Source: Nocardiopsaceae bacterium
GTDB taxonomy: Bacteria > Actinomycetota > Actinomycetes > Streptosporangiales > Streptosporangiaceae
Assembly (NCBI GenBank): GCA_017354375.1
Contig: JAFMRC010000012.1
Location: 1 to 36,122, forward strand
Reading direction: 5' to 3'
Length of the DNA: 36,122 bases
Shown here: piece by piece, positions 16,026-23,687 of the stretch
How the letters are laid out: every line of letters begins with the position of its first letter
How positions within the stretch are numbered: the stretch's first letter is position 1
The notes under the pieces: generated by a model
Databases searched by the model: none
Seen by the model: only the letters and a program-made list of their open reading frames with translations
What the model was told of the DNA's origin: nothing
Made by a program: the position numbers and the translations under genes

Positions 16026-17405
16026 TTAACGGCCGTTGGTACCTGACAGCTGCTTCGGGGTGTAGATCGAGGCGTAGTTCTGGCTTGTCTGCAGGGCCTG
16101 GGACACCGATTCCGATCCGGAGATCGCGCCCGCGATCTGCTCGCCGACCTGCAGGCCGAGCGTCTCGAACTGCGGGACATCGACGTACTGGATGCCGACG
16201 TACGGCGCGGGATGCACCGTCGGGTGGTCGGGGTTGACGCCGTCGAGCGACTTCAGCGTGATGTTCGCGAACGGGGCGGCGGCCTTCTGGTAGGCCGGGT
16301 TCTTGTACAACGAGGTCCGGGCGCCGGGCGGGACGGCGGACCAGCCGTACTTCTTGGCCACCAGGTCGTCGTAGGCCTTCGACGAGGCCCAGGAGGCGAA
16401 CTTCCAGGCGGCGGCCTGGTCGGGGGTGCCGGACGGGATGCCCATCGCCCACGAGTACAGCCAGCCCGAGTCCCTGGTTTTCTCGGTCGGCGCGTAGGCG
16501 TAGCCGGTGTCCCTGGCGATCGACGGGTAGCTGCCGACGATCGAGGTGGCGGCGACCGTCGAGTCGTACCACATCGCGCACTGGCCCTGGCCGTACAGCG
16601 TCAGGAGCTGGTTGAAGCTGTCGTTGGAGGCGCCGGACTCGCCGTACTTCCGGGTCAGGTTGACGTAGAACTTCACCGCGTTCTCGAACGCGGGCGAGGT
16701 GAGCTCCGGCTTCCAGCCCGGGCCGAACCACTGGCCGCCGAACGTGTTCACCACCGTGTCGATCGACGCCATGTTGTCTCCCCAGCCGGCCAGGCCCCGC
16801 AGGCAGATGCCCGCGACCTTGCCCGGCTGGTTGAGCCTGGCGGCGTCTTTGGCGACTTCCTGCCAGGTCGGGTGAGCCGGCATCGTGATGCCGGCCTTCT
16901 TCAGCAGGCTCTTGCGGTAGTACAGCATCGAGGACTCGCCGTAGAACGGGGCCGCGTACAGGCCGCCCTTGTACGACAGGGCCTTGGCCACCGGCGGCAG
17001 CAGGTCCTTGGCGTCGTAGCCGGGGTCATTCTTGATGTACTTCGTCGTCAGGTTGTCCAGCCAGCCGTTCTTCGCGAACAGCGGCGCCTCGTACGGGCTG
17101 ATCATGACGATGTTGAACTCGTTGCTGTGGGTGGCCACGTCCTTCTCGATGGCCGCCCGCAGGTCGCCCTCGGTGTAGACCGCGAAATTGACGTGGATGC
17201 CGGGGTTCTCCTTCTCGAACACCTGCTTCGTCAGCGGGATCATCTGATCGGTGATCAGCGGGTTGGAGACGACGGCCACGGTGATGGTGCCGGTGGTGCT
17301 GTCCTGGGTGGCCTTCGGGACGTTCCCCCCGCTGGCGCAGGCCGTGGCCAGCGTCATCACGGCCGCCGTGAGGACAACCGGGATCCTGGGCCGGGTCAAC
17401 TTCAT
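16026..17405 (-). CDS. Sugar/polyol-binding lipoprotein of CUT1 ABC importer
   Basis: 459 aa from ATG 17405 (GGAGGT 7 nt upstream). The signal peptide MKLTRPRIPVVLTAAVMTLATACASGG has the lipobox LATAC, so the mature protein is lipid-anchored outside the membrane. The mature part is a type 1 (SBP_bac_1) binding protein: PLTKQVFEKENPGIHVNFAVYTEGDLRAAI, FNIVMISPYEAPLFAKNGWL and WSWAMGIPSG-like hinge segments. It resembles sorbitol/mannitol-binding SmoE-type proteins more than maltose-binding ones; together with the polyol-dehydrogenase-like gene in the operon this favours a sugar alcohol. It is first gene of the operon, with TGAGCG-type operators in its leader. Confidence 0.9.
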   Translation of the reverse strand: MKLTRPRIPVVLTAAVMTLATACASGGNVPKATQDSTTGTITVAVVSNPLITDQMIPLTKQVFEKENPGIHVNFAVYTEGDLRAAIEKDVATHSNEFNIVMISPYEAPLFAKNGWLDNLTTKYIKNDPGYDAKDLLPPVAKALSYKGGLYAAPFYGESSMLYYRKSLLKKAGITMPAHPTWQEVAKDAARLNQPGKVAGICLRGLAGWGDNMASIDTVVNTFGGQWFGPGWKPELTSPAFENAVKFYVNLTRKYGESGASNDSFNQLLTLYGQGQCAMWYDSTVAATSIVGSYPSIARDTGYAYAPTEKTRDSGWLYSWAMGIPSGTPDQAAAWKFASWASSKAYDDLVAKKYGWSAVPPGARTSLYKNPAYQKAAAPFANITLKSLDGVNPDHPTVHPAPYVGIQYVDVPQFETLGLQVGEQIAGAISGSESVSQALQTSQNYASIYTPKQLSGTNGR

Positions 17406-17441
17406 GGACCGCACCTCCGCAGGCCTGACGACGTTCCGAAT

Positions 17442-17468
17442 GCATGCCTTGCATGCCTTGCATGCCTT
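17442..17468. repeat. Three 9-bp tandem repeats GCATGCCTT in the importer leader
   Basis: Three exact copies (17442, 17451, 17460) lie between the binding-protein start and the palindromic operator. On the transcribed minus strand they read AAGGCATGC three times, each carrying an AUG in one frame. They could be slippage products or a stacked binding site. Confidence 0.7.
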
Positions 17469-17478
17469 TATGCTCGTT

Positions 17479-17495
17479 TGAGCGGATATCGCTCA
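17479..17495. promoter_or_regulatory. Palindromic operator TGAGCG-N5-CGCTCA upstream of importer operon
   Basis: Perfect 6-bp arms around GATAT. The same half-site (TGAGCG) forms the boxes at the divergent regulator gene, so the SorC-type regulator most likely binds both. It sits about 75 bp upstream of the binding-protein start, where binding could control its promoter. Confidence 0.6.
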
Positions 17496-17563
17496 GATGT
17501 CTATGCCTCCACACACTGAACTCGGCTCTGGGCAAAGTCAAGGTTCGCTGCCAATATGAGGTT

Positions 17564-17597
17564 TGAGCGCTCAGACGAGCGCTCAGACGAGCGCTCA
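17564..17597. promoter_or_regulatory. Three GAGCGCTC boxes at 12-bp spacing in the regulator leader
   Basis: GAGCGCTCA occurs at 17565, 17577 and 17589, each an 8-bp palindrome, with period 12 bp. It ends 14 bp before the GTG/ATG-proximal ribosome site of the regulator. This suggests tight, possibly cooperative autoregulation. The ORF track reads this as SAQTSAQTSAQ, which is an artefact of a too-early start. Confidence 0.6.
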
Positions 17598-17610
17598 GGG
17601 GAGGAGGGGC

Positions 17611-18642
17611 ATGGCGGGACTCTCGGCCGACCGGCCATCTGAGGTCGTCCTGGCCGCCCGGGTCGCGCGGGAGTTCTACCTGGAAGGAACCTCCAAGGTC
17701 GACATCGCCGGGCGGCTGGGCATCAGCCGGTTCCGGGTCGCGCGGTTGCTGGACGCGGCCCGGGAGAGCGGCATGGTGCGGATCGAGATCGGGTGGCCCG
17801 GCGGCATGCTGAACGCGGCGCTGTCGGCGGAACTATGCGCGGCCTACGGGCTGCGGCACGCGTTCGTGTTCAATTTCCCGGACGACGACGAGGTGCCGCT
17901 GCGGCAGCGGCTTGGCGAGGCGACCGGACAGGCGCTGATGGACCTGATCTCTCCCGGTGACGTCCTGGGCCTGTCCTGGTCGCGGACGCTGAGCGGGCTG
18001 GCCGCGTCGCTCACCAGGCTGCCGCCGTGCCCGATCGTGCAGCTGACCGGGGCGGTGCCGCCCCCGGATGGCCGGGACCTGCTGGAACTCGTGCGCAGCG
18101 TTGCCCGGGTCAGCGGCGGCCCGGCCCACGTCTTCTACGCGCCGATGCTGGTCAGCGACGCGGCGACGGCGGAAGCCATCAAGCGGCAGTCGGACATCGC
18201 GGAGGCGTTCGCGCTGGTGCCTTCGGTGACGATCGCCGTGGTATCGGCGGGCGCGTGGGAGAAGGGGCTATCGACGATCTACGACGCCATCACGCCGTCC
18301 GAGCGGTCGGCTCTCGCCTCGCTCGGCGTGACCGCCGAGCTGGCCGGGGTGTTCATCGGCGACGACGGCCGTCCGGTGGCCACTCCGCTGGATAGCCGGA
18401 TGATCGTGACGCCTGGGCCGGCGCTGGCGCGGATTCCGTTCGTGCTATCGGTCGCCTTCGGCGTCGCCAAGACCTCCGCGGTCTCGGCCGCGATACGAGG
18501 AGGGCTCGTCCATGGCCTCGTCACGCACTCAAGCCTCGCCCGCTCCCTGCTCGACGTGGCAGGTACCAGCGCCCAGGCCCGGCGGGGCACGGGTGCTGGG
18601 TGGCGGGACCGCGAACCGGGGACGGGTAGTCCGAGTCGGTGA
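17611..18642 (+). CDS. SorC/DeoR-type sugar-binding transcriptional regulator
   Basis: 343 aa from ATG 17611 (GGGGAGGAGGGGC upstream). The N-terminal helix-turn-helix is VAREFYLEGTSKVDIAGRLGISRFRVARLLDAARESGMVRIEI (about residues 15-60). It is followed by the sugar-phosphate-binding domain of the SorC family (SWSRTLSGLAASL, PIVQLTGAVPPPDGRDLLELVRSVARVSGG, VFYAPMLV, SVTIAVVSAGAW). It is divergent from the CUT1 importer operon and surrounded by TGAGCG boxes, so it is almost certainly the operon's regulator; the effector is probably the phosphorylated substrate. It ends overlapping the next gene. Confidence 0.88.
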   Translation: MAGLSADRPSEVVLAARVAREFYLEGTSKVDIAGRLGISRFRVARLLDAARESGMVRIEIGWPGGMLNAALSAELCAAYGLRHAFVFNFPDDDEVPLRQRLGEATGQALMDLISPGDVLGLSWSRTLSGLAASLTRLPPCPIVQLTGAVPPPDGRDLLELVRSVARVSGGPAHVFYAPMLVSDAATAEAIKRQSDIAEAFALVPSVTIAVVSAGAWEKGLSTIYDAITPSERSALASLGVTAELAGVFIGDDGRPVATPLDSRMIVTPGPALARIPFVLSVAFGVAKTSAVSAAIRGGLVHGLVTHSSLARSLLDVAGTSAQARRGTGAGWRDREPGTGSPSR

Positions 18643-19360
18643 CACCGTGGTCCGCCCGGCCCCGCCGTGCCGCGCCGCGACGCACGCGCTGCTCGCGCAC
18701 CTGCGCGACATCGGCTTCGACGGGGCTCCCTCGGTCCTGGCCTCGGGCGCCGAAACCGAGACGCTGACCTACATTCCTGGCGTGGCGGCCGTCCCGCCGT
18801 TGCCCCCGGAGCTGCTGACCGACGCCGCGCTGGTGAGCGTGGCGGACCTGCTGCGCCGGTACCACGTGGCGGCGGCCTCGTTCAACCCGGCCGGGTACCG
18901 GTGGCCTCGCCCGGTGCCCGCCGCCTTCAGGACCGGCCTGGTCAGCCACAACGACGTGTACCCGGCGAACCTGGTGTTCCGTGACGGCCGCGCGGTCGCG
19001 CTCATCGACTTCGACCTGGCCGGCCCCGGCAGTGCCGCCTGGGATTTCGCGTCGGCCGCGCGGTCGGTGGTACCGCTGGCCGACGATGCCGACGTGCCGG
19101 ACAGCCGGCGGGGGCGCGCCCTGGAGCGATTCCGGCTCTTCCTCGATGCCTCGGGACTCCCCCGCGACGCCCGCCGGGACGTGGCCGAGGCGCTCGTGGC
19201 CAACCACGACTGGACGTACGCGATCGTCACCGAGGCGGCGGCAGCCGGCCACCAGGCGTTCGCCGAGGAATGGCGCGCGGTCGCGGCCTCCGCCAGGCGG
19301 GCGCGGGCCTGGTGCGTCCGCTACCGCCGCGACCTCCTCGCCGCGGCCTCGCGCGTTTAG
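18593..19360 (+). CDS. APH-fold phosphotransferase (aminoglycoside phosphotransferase family)
   Basis: 255 aa. I place the start at GTG 18593 (VLGGGTANRGRVVRVGDTVVRP), giving a 50-bp overlap with the regulator's 3' end in another frame; the ORF-track start at 18512 adds antisense-like residues. The protein-kinase-like motifs are the catalytic loop HNDVYPANLVF (His119-Asn120-Asp121) and the metal motif LIDFDLAGPGSAAWDFA. The beta-strand lobe is short and a glycine-rich GGGTANRGRVVRVG takes the nucleotide-loop position. Family members phosphorylate antibiotics, homoserine, choline, sugars or other small alcohols. Its coupling to the sugar regulator suggests the substrate may be the imported compound, but that is inference. 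Confidence 0.78.
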   Translation: MLGGGTANRGRVVRVGDTVVRPAPPCRAATHALLAHLRDIGFDGAPSVLASGAETETLTYIPGVAAVPPLPPELLTDAALVSVADLLRRYHVAAASFNPAGYRWPRPVPAAFRTGLVSHNDVYPANLVFRDGRAVALIDFDLAGPGSAAWDFASAARSVVPLADDADVPDSRRGRALERFRLFLDASGLPRDARRDVAEALVANHDWTYAIVTEAAAAGHQAFAEEWRAVAASARRARAWCVRYRRDLLAAASRV

Positions 19361-19453
19361 CGTTTTGCGCTCATGGAGGAGAAGGCGGCGCTGGGGAGGC
19401 GGGAAGATCCGTTCGGTGAATTGATGCCTTTCACCCGGGGCCGGAGGACAGGC

Positions 19454-20698
19454 CTAGGACGGGCGGCGGGCGGCGTCGAGGAGGTGGTAGGTGCGCTTGC
19501 CCTTGCGGAGCACGAGCCACCGGCCGTGCAGCAGGTCGGCCTCGGTGAGCGGCCGGTCCTCCGGCTGCCGGGCGCCGTTCACGTAGGCGGCGCCCTGGCC
19601 GATCGTGCGCCGGGCGTCGGACAGCGACGACGCGAGCGGCGTGGACGCGAGGACACGCGCCAGGTCGCCCGGCTCGAACGCGGTGGTCGGCACCTCCGAG
19701 GACAGGAACTCCAGCGCCCGCGGCGAGGCGCCCGCGGGCACGGCGCCGAACAGGATCCCGCTCGCCTCCTCGGCCGCCTCCGTCGCCTCCGCGCCGTGCA
19801 CGAGCGTCGTCACCTCCCGCGCGATCCGGCGCTGGCCGGCTCGCTTGTGCGGCGCCCCGGCGTGGGCCGCCGCCACGGCACGGCACTCGTCCGCCGGCAG
19901 CAGGGTGAGCTGGAGCAGGAAACGCTCGACATCGGCATCGGGCACGTTCATCCAGTACTGGAAGAACTGGTACGGCGAGGTGCGGTCCGCCGCGAGCCAG
20001 ATCGCGCCGTCCTCGCTCTTGCCGAACTTCTTGCCGTCCGCTCGCAGCATCAGCGGCCAGGTGAAGGCGTGCGCGTGGCCGCCGTCCGCCTTCCTGATCA
20101 GTTCCACCCCGGCCAGGATGTTGCCCCACTGGTCGGAGCCGCCGATCTGCAGCTCCACGCCGCGGGAACGGAACAGGTGCAGGTAGTCGTGAGCCTGCAG
20201 CAGCTGGTAGGCGAACTCGGTGAACGAGATGCCGTTCTCGCTCTCCAGCCGGGCCTTCACCGACTCCCTCGCGATCATCTGGTTGACGCTCGCGTGCTTG
20301 CCGACGTCCCGCAGGAACTCCAGCAGCGTGACCGGCCCGGTCCAGTCCAGGTTATCGACCAGCGAGACCCGGCTGATCCGCTCAAGCTGCTCGGCGATGC
20401 GCTTGAAGTTACGCGAGAGCGCGTCGGCGTCGAGCAGGTTCCGCTCCCTCGACCGTCCGCTGGGGTCACCGATCATCCCGGTCGCGCCGCCCGCCAGCGC
20501 GATGGCGTCGTGCCCGGCGTCGGCGAACCGGCGCAGGATGAGGAGGCCGATCAGGTTGCCCACGTGGAGGCTGTCCGCGCTCGGGTCGCATCCGTAGTAC
20601 AGCCCGACCGGGCCGGAGTTGATCCGCTCCCGCAGCGCGTCGAGATCGGTGCTGTCCTGGATGAGGCCCCGGTCCTCAAGATCGGCGAGAAGGTCCAT
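19454..20698 (-). CDS. tyrS: Tyrosyl-tRNA synthetase
   Basis: 414 aa, class I synthetase that charges tRNA-Tyr. HIGH-type motif HVGN (45-48) in YYGCDPSADSLHVGNLIGL, ATP/tyrosine segment GGATGMIGDPSGRSRERNLL, QIGGSDQWGNILAG, and KMSKS-type KFGKS (224-228). The C-terminal S4 RNA-binding domain (about 350-414) ends VLRKGKRTYHLLDA. I take ATG 20698 (MDLLADLEDRGLIQ), the usual length; the ORF track's earlier start is inside the repeat-rich leader. No Shine-Dalgarno is visible, and a small hairpin (GTATG-GTCG-CATAC) sits directly before the start. I see no T-box. It stands alone, convergent with the APH gene; the 93 bp between them hold one CCGAACGGAT decamer and no other feature. Confidence 0.95.
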   Translation of the reverse strand: MDLLADLEDRGLIQDSTDLDALRERINSGPVGLYYGCDPSADSLHVGNLIGLLILRRFADAGHDAIALAGGATGMIGDPSGRSRERNLLDADALSRNFKRIAEQLERISRVSLVDNLDWTGPVTLLEFLRDVGKHASVNQMIARESVKARLESENGISFTEFAYQLLQAHDYLHLFRSRGVELQIGGSDQWGNILAGVELIRKADGGHAHAFTWPLMLRADGKKFGKSEDGAIWLAADRTSPYQFFQYWMNVPDADVERFLLQLTLLPADECRAVAAAHAGAPHKRAGQRRIAREVTTLVHGAEATEAAEEASGILFGAVPAGASPRALEFLSSEVPTTAFEPGDLARVLASTPLASSLSDARRTIGQGAAYVNGARQPEDRPLTEADLLHGRWLVLRKGKRTYHLLDAARRPS

Positions 20699-20734
20699 GA
20701 CCGTATGGTCGCATACCCACGGTAGCGACTTTGA

Positions 20735-20835
20735 CGAAATATTCCCCGGCGCCCGCCAGCATCCGGGATCCAGGGTGTCCCGGGGAAACACCGCGGGTCC
20801 GACCCCGGGTATGCCCCGGGGTCCCCGGCGAAGAC
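20735..20835. repeat. GC-rich palindromic block between tyrS and the lipoprotein gene
   Basis: Contains CCGGGG-T-CCCCGG and several shorter CCCGGG-type inverted segments (GTGTCCCGGGGAAACA, GACCCCGGGTATG). It fills most of the divergent promoter region (20699-20862). It is loosely related to the block inserted in the MetE-like gene at 270-348. No promoter can be picked out with confidence. Confidence 0.45.
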
Positions 20836-20862
20836 GACACGTAATATGGCAGCATTGCCTGA

Positions 20863-22167
20863 GTGCGCACCCCTCGACTCAACCTGAATCGGCCGGAAGG
20901 ACAGGGACAAGAACCAGGACACCGCCGCACGGCACGGCTGCCGGGCGAGCGGTGGGCGTGGCGTGGCATCATCCGGCCCAAGTGGCGCGGCACGGGACGC
21001 GCCGCGGGCGCTGCCCTCCTCGCGCTCGCCGTCTGGCAGCTGTCGGCATGCGCGCCGCAGAGTCAGCCCGAGCACGTCACGTTCCGGCCGGCCCCGCCTA
21101 TCGCGAACGCATCCCTCACCAGCGTGGCCGTGCTGTCCCCGTCGAGCGCCTGGGCCGTGGGCGACACCACCAACTCCACCGGGATGATCGTCCGCTGGAA
21201 CGGCAAGAAATGGAAGAGCGTCCCCGTCCCGACGCAGGTTCTCGGCCTGACCTCCGTCTCCGCCTCCTCGCCCTCCAGTGCGTGGGCCGTCGGGTACAAC
21301 CGGCTGGGCGATGCGCTCTCCATGCACTGGAACGGCACGGAGTGGCGACCGGTTCGGGTGCCGATGGGACCCGGAGACCTCAACGCGGTCGCCGCCGACA
21401 CCGCCCGCAACGCCCAGGATGCCTGGGCGGTCGGCGACATCGGCTCCGGGAAGGCGGTGGCCTTGCACTGGGACGGCGGGTCATGGCAGCCGACCTCGAT
21501 CCCGGCGTCCGCCGCCCGCGGCACCTTGTTCGGCGTGACCGCGATCTCGCCGGACGACGCGTGGGCGGTCGGCAGGGCGCCGACGAACACGCCGCTCGTG
21601 CTGCACTGGAACGGCACGGCGTGGAGCCAGATGCCGTACGCGGCCTCGACCGAGGACGGCAACTCCGCGCTGTACTCGGTGACCGTGGTGTCGCCCGACA
21701 ATGCCTGGGCGGTCGGCGCGGTCGCCAAGGATCCGATCATCGCGCACTGGAATGGCAAGACCTGGCAGAACGTGCCCAGCCCGATCCCTCAGGGCGGCGG
21801 TTACCTGAACGGCGTCGCCGCTACCTCGGCCAACGGCGTGTGGGCGACCGGGCAGGCCACCGGGACGAACGAGAACGTCGCGCCGAACGCGCTGATCGAG
21901 CACTGGAACGGGAACTCGTGGCAGCTGGTGCCCAGCGGCACCGCGCAGGCCACCGGCGAGGATCCCACCGATGGCACCCAGCTCTTCCAGGTGGGCGCGG
22001 CCCCGCCCGGAACCTCGACGGCCTCCTCCGGAACCTCGACGGCGTCCTCCGGCGGCGCGGCGTCCCAGTCCGTGTGGCTGGTCGGCACCGATCAGTCCGA
22101 CACCGGTCCGGTCATCATGCGCTGGGACGGCACCGCCTGGAAGAAACAGTCGTTTACCTCGCCATAA
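20863..22167 (+). CDS. Lipoprotein with seven WAVG/HWNG repeats, predicted seven-bladed beta-propeller
   Basis: 434 aa, starting at GTG 20863 (uncertain; the lipobox LSAC at Cys63 is far from the start, so a later start is possible). After the anchor, seven repeats of about 45 residues each carry a DAWAVG-type strand and an HWNG-x-W strand: SSAWAVGDT, SSAWAVGYN, QDAWAVGDI, DDAWAVGRA, DNAWAVGAV, NGVWATGQA, QSVWLVGTD. Seven copies fit a closed propeller. A Ser/Thr-rich insert (GTSTASSGTSTASSGG) lies between blades six and seven. Ligand unknown; such folds usually bind proteins or glycans. It is convergent with the sortase substrate gene and next to a sortase, so it is part of a surface module. 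Confidence 0.75.
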   Translation: MRTPRLNLNRPEGQGQEPGHRRTARLPGERWAWRGIIRPKWRGTGRAAGAALLALAVWQLSACAPQSQPEHVTFRPAPPIANASLTSVAVLSPSSAWAVGDTTNSTGMIVRWNGKKWKSVPVPTQVLGLTSVSASSPSSAWAVGYNRLGDALSMHWNGTEWRPVRVPMGPGDLNAVAADTARNAQDAWAVGDIGSGKAVALHWDGGSWQPTSIPASAARGTLFGVTAISPDDAWAVGRAPTNTPLVLHWNGTAWSQMPYAASTEDGNSALYSVTVVSPDNAWAVGAVAKDPIIAHWNGKTWQNVPSPIPQGGGYLNGVAATSANGVWATGQATGTNENVAPNALIEHWNGNSWQLVPSGTAQATGEDPTDGTQLFQVGAAPPGTSTASSGTSTASSGGAASQSVWLVGTDQSDTGPVIMRWDGTAWKKQSFTSP

Positions 22168-22724
22168 CCGGCGCCAGGTACCTCGCCATAACTGGTGCCG
22201 GAGTCGCTTGAACTTGCGGCGGAGCGCGAGGCTGCCGACCCCGGCGAGCACGGCCGCTCCCCCGGCTCCGAACAGCAGGCCGTCCTGCAGGCCCGCGGTG
22301 CCGCCACCCCCCGTCTGCGGCGCGGCCGGGTACGACGGCGAATGGGACGCGCCCGGTGCCGTAGTGGCCGACGGCGAGGATGCGGATTGCGTGGCCGAGG
22401 CAGAGGCCGAGGCCGACGGTGCCTTGCCGGACTTGGACGAGCCCGGGGCGCTCGCGGGGCGCGACGAGGATGAGGATGAGGCAGACTTCGAGGACGCGGA
22501 GCCTCCGCCACCCCGCCCGGACGCGGACGACGCGGATGACACGGACGACGCGGACGACGCGGATGACACGGACGACGAGGAGATCGACGGCTGCGGTTTC
22601 GACGACGATGGCGCACTTGAGCAGGCCGTGACGACGGTCGCGACGCAAACTGCCAAGGTGGCAGTGCCAGCGGCGGTCCTCGCCGTTTTGACCGCGGCAC
22701 CGACCAGGACTGCGCGCACCTTCA
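21481..22724 (-). CDS. Putative sortase substrate, Ser/Ala-rich, QTGGGG sorting signal; 3' end doubtful
   Basis: Start ATG 22724 has GGAGG 6 nt upstream (MKVRAVLVGAAVKTARTAAG). The N-terminal hydrophobic segment ends VVTACSS, which could be a lipobox or a signal-peptidase I region. A long Ser/Ala/Pro stalk follows (SSSSVSSASSASSV...). Then comes a cell-wall sorting signal: YPAAPQTGGGG, a hydrophobic segment GLLFGAGGAAVLAGVGSLAL and a basic tail RRKFKRLR. QTGGGG is the form linked with class F sortases in actinomycetes, and one is encoded divergently. The frame has no stop after the basic tail and runs about 680 bp further antisense to the propeller gene, which I do not believe is functional protein; the meaningful part ends near 22190. 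Confidence 0.6.
22156..22203. repeat. Two 24-bp tandem repeats at the propeller gene's stop
   Basis: ACCTCGCCATAAC recurs at 22156 and 22180, so the propeller gene's end (TSP-stop) is duplicated in frame. On the minus strand the copies read LWRG...LWRG in the tail of the sortase-substrate frame. Confidence 0.7.
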
Positions 22725-22847
22725 TTAAAATCCTCCGGATTACCTTGCTAGCCATGTGATCACGGTGCCAGCACCTCCAATGGCGTGTTCCCCATTTCAC
22801 CATTAGGCTACGCGAGTAGCACCTGCTGCGGTAGATAGCGGGAAGGA

Positions 22848-23687
22848 ATGGCATTGGGCGATGCGACTTGGCGCCGCGTGGCTGGCCTGCGAGTGGTCAT
22901 GTCGTGGCCGGACACCGGCTTCTCCTCCCCGCCTCCGCTCCCGCCGCCCGGCACGAAGCGCGCCCGGTTCTTCGGGATCGTCGGCGCTGCGATGCTACTC
23001 GGCGGCGCCATCACGATAGGCGTCGCCACGCTCTCCCAGCAGCACGCGCCGCAGCCTTCCGCCGCCGCGGCCGGCAACGCCACAGCTGGCAACGCCACGT
23101 CCGGCAACTCCGCGACCGGCAACGCCACGGCCCGCAACGCCACGTCCGGCAACTCCAACGCGGGCACCGCGAACGCGCATCGCGAGCCATCGCTGCGGCG
23201 TTCGACGCCCGTCTCCATCAGCGTCCCCTCCATCGGCGTACATTCGAAATTGCTTCACCTAGGGCTAAATTCCGATGGCACAATTCAGGTACCAGCGCTG
23301 CCCGCGAAGGCGAACCTGGCCGCGTGGTACAAGCATTCGGCCACGCCCGGTCAGATCGGAACATCCGTCATCGAGGGCCACGTTGACAGTTATGCCGGCC
23401 CCGCCGTCTTTTTCCGTTTGGGCGCGCTGCGCCCTGGGGACACTATAGATGTCACTTTGGCCGACGGTGTTACCGCGATTTTCCGGGTAACCGGGGTCCG
23501 CGAGTACCCGAAGGTACATTTTCCCGCCAGGGCAATTTACGGCACGACCAATTATGCGGCGCTCCGGCTTATTACCTGCGGCGGGACCTTCGACTACGCC
23601 ACCGGCCACTACCTCAGCTCCACCGTCGTGTTCGCGTCACTGGCCGGGCACCGGACGCCTGACCAGGCCCAGGCCGACCGCGGCTAG
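22848..23687 (+). CDS. Class F-like sortase
   Basis: 279 aa. Cytosolic start, one membrane anchor (FFGIVGAAMLLGGAITIGVATL, about residues 42-63), an Asn/Ala/Thr/Gly-rich linker (AGNATSGNSATGNATARNATSGNS) and a C-terminal sortase barrel. The catalytic His is in SVIEGHVDSYAGPAVFF and the catalytic Cys in ALRLITCGGTFDYATGHYLSSTVVFAS. The third residue, an Arg in the family, is not obvious in HYLSSTVVFA, so it may differ or be displaced. It should attach the QTGGGG protein encoded next door to the cell envelope. ATG 22848 has the GGAAGGA site directly against it; TTG 22854 is better spaced and may be the true start. Its stop overlaps the stop of the convergent esterase gene by two bases. Confidence 0.82.
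   Translation: MALGDATWRRVAGLRVVMSWPDTGFSSPPPLPPPGTKRARFFGIVGAAMLLGGAITIGVATLSQQHAPQPSAAAAGNATAGNATSGNSATGNATARNATSGNSNAGTANAHREPSLRRSTPVSISVPSIGVHSKLLHLGLNSDGTIQVPALPAKANLAAWYKHSATPGQIGTSVIEGHVDSYAGPAVFFRLGALRPGDTIDVTLADGVTAIFRVTGVREYPKVHFPARAIYGTTNYAALRLITCGGTFDYATGHYLSSTVVFASLAGHRTPDQAQADRG
23071..23166 (+). repeat. Degenerate GGCAACGCCAC(G)TCC tandem repeats in sortase linker
   Basis: Six or so 15-bp units code GNATA, GNATS, GNSAT, GNATA, RNATS, GNSNA between the membrane anchor and the sortase domain. They form a low-complexity spacer that probably sets reach through the wall. Confidence 0.65.

Noticed and set aside
16212-17519. 435-aa plus-strand ORF opposite the solute-binding protein
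   Set aside because: Valine/arginine-rich antisense frame with no recognisable fold; the minus-strand lipoprotein explains the DNA.
19373-20725. 450-aa plus-strand ORF opposite tyrS
   Set aside because: Antisense to a conserved housekeeping gene and of typical shadow composition (RRRGRED...).
20699-20862. T-box or other aminoacyl-tRNA leader upstream of tyrS
   Set aside because: No T-box sequence (TGGNACCGCG-like) or specifier layout could be found; only GC-rich palindromes and a small hairpin.
23071-23166. Sortase linker repeats read as a carbohydrate- or ice-binding repeat domain
   Set aside because: Only low-complexity Asn/Ala/Thr/Gly in the position of a wall-spanning linker; no hydrophobic core pattern.
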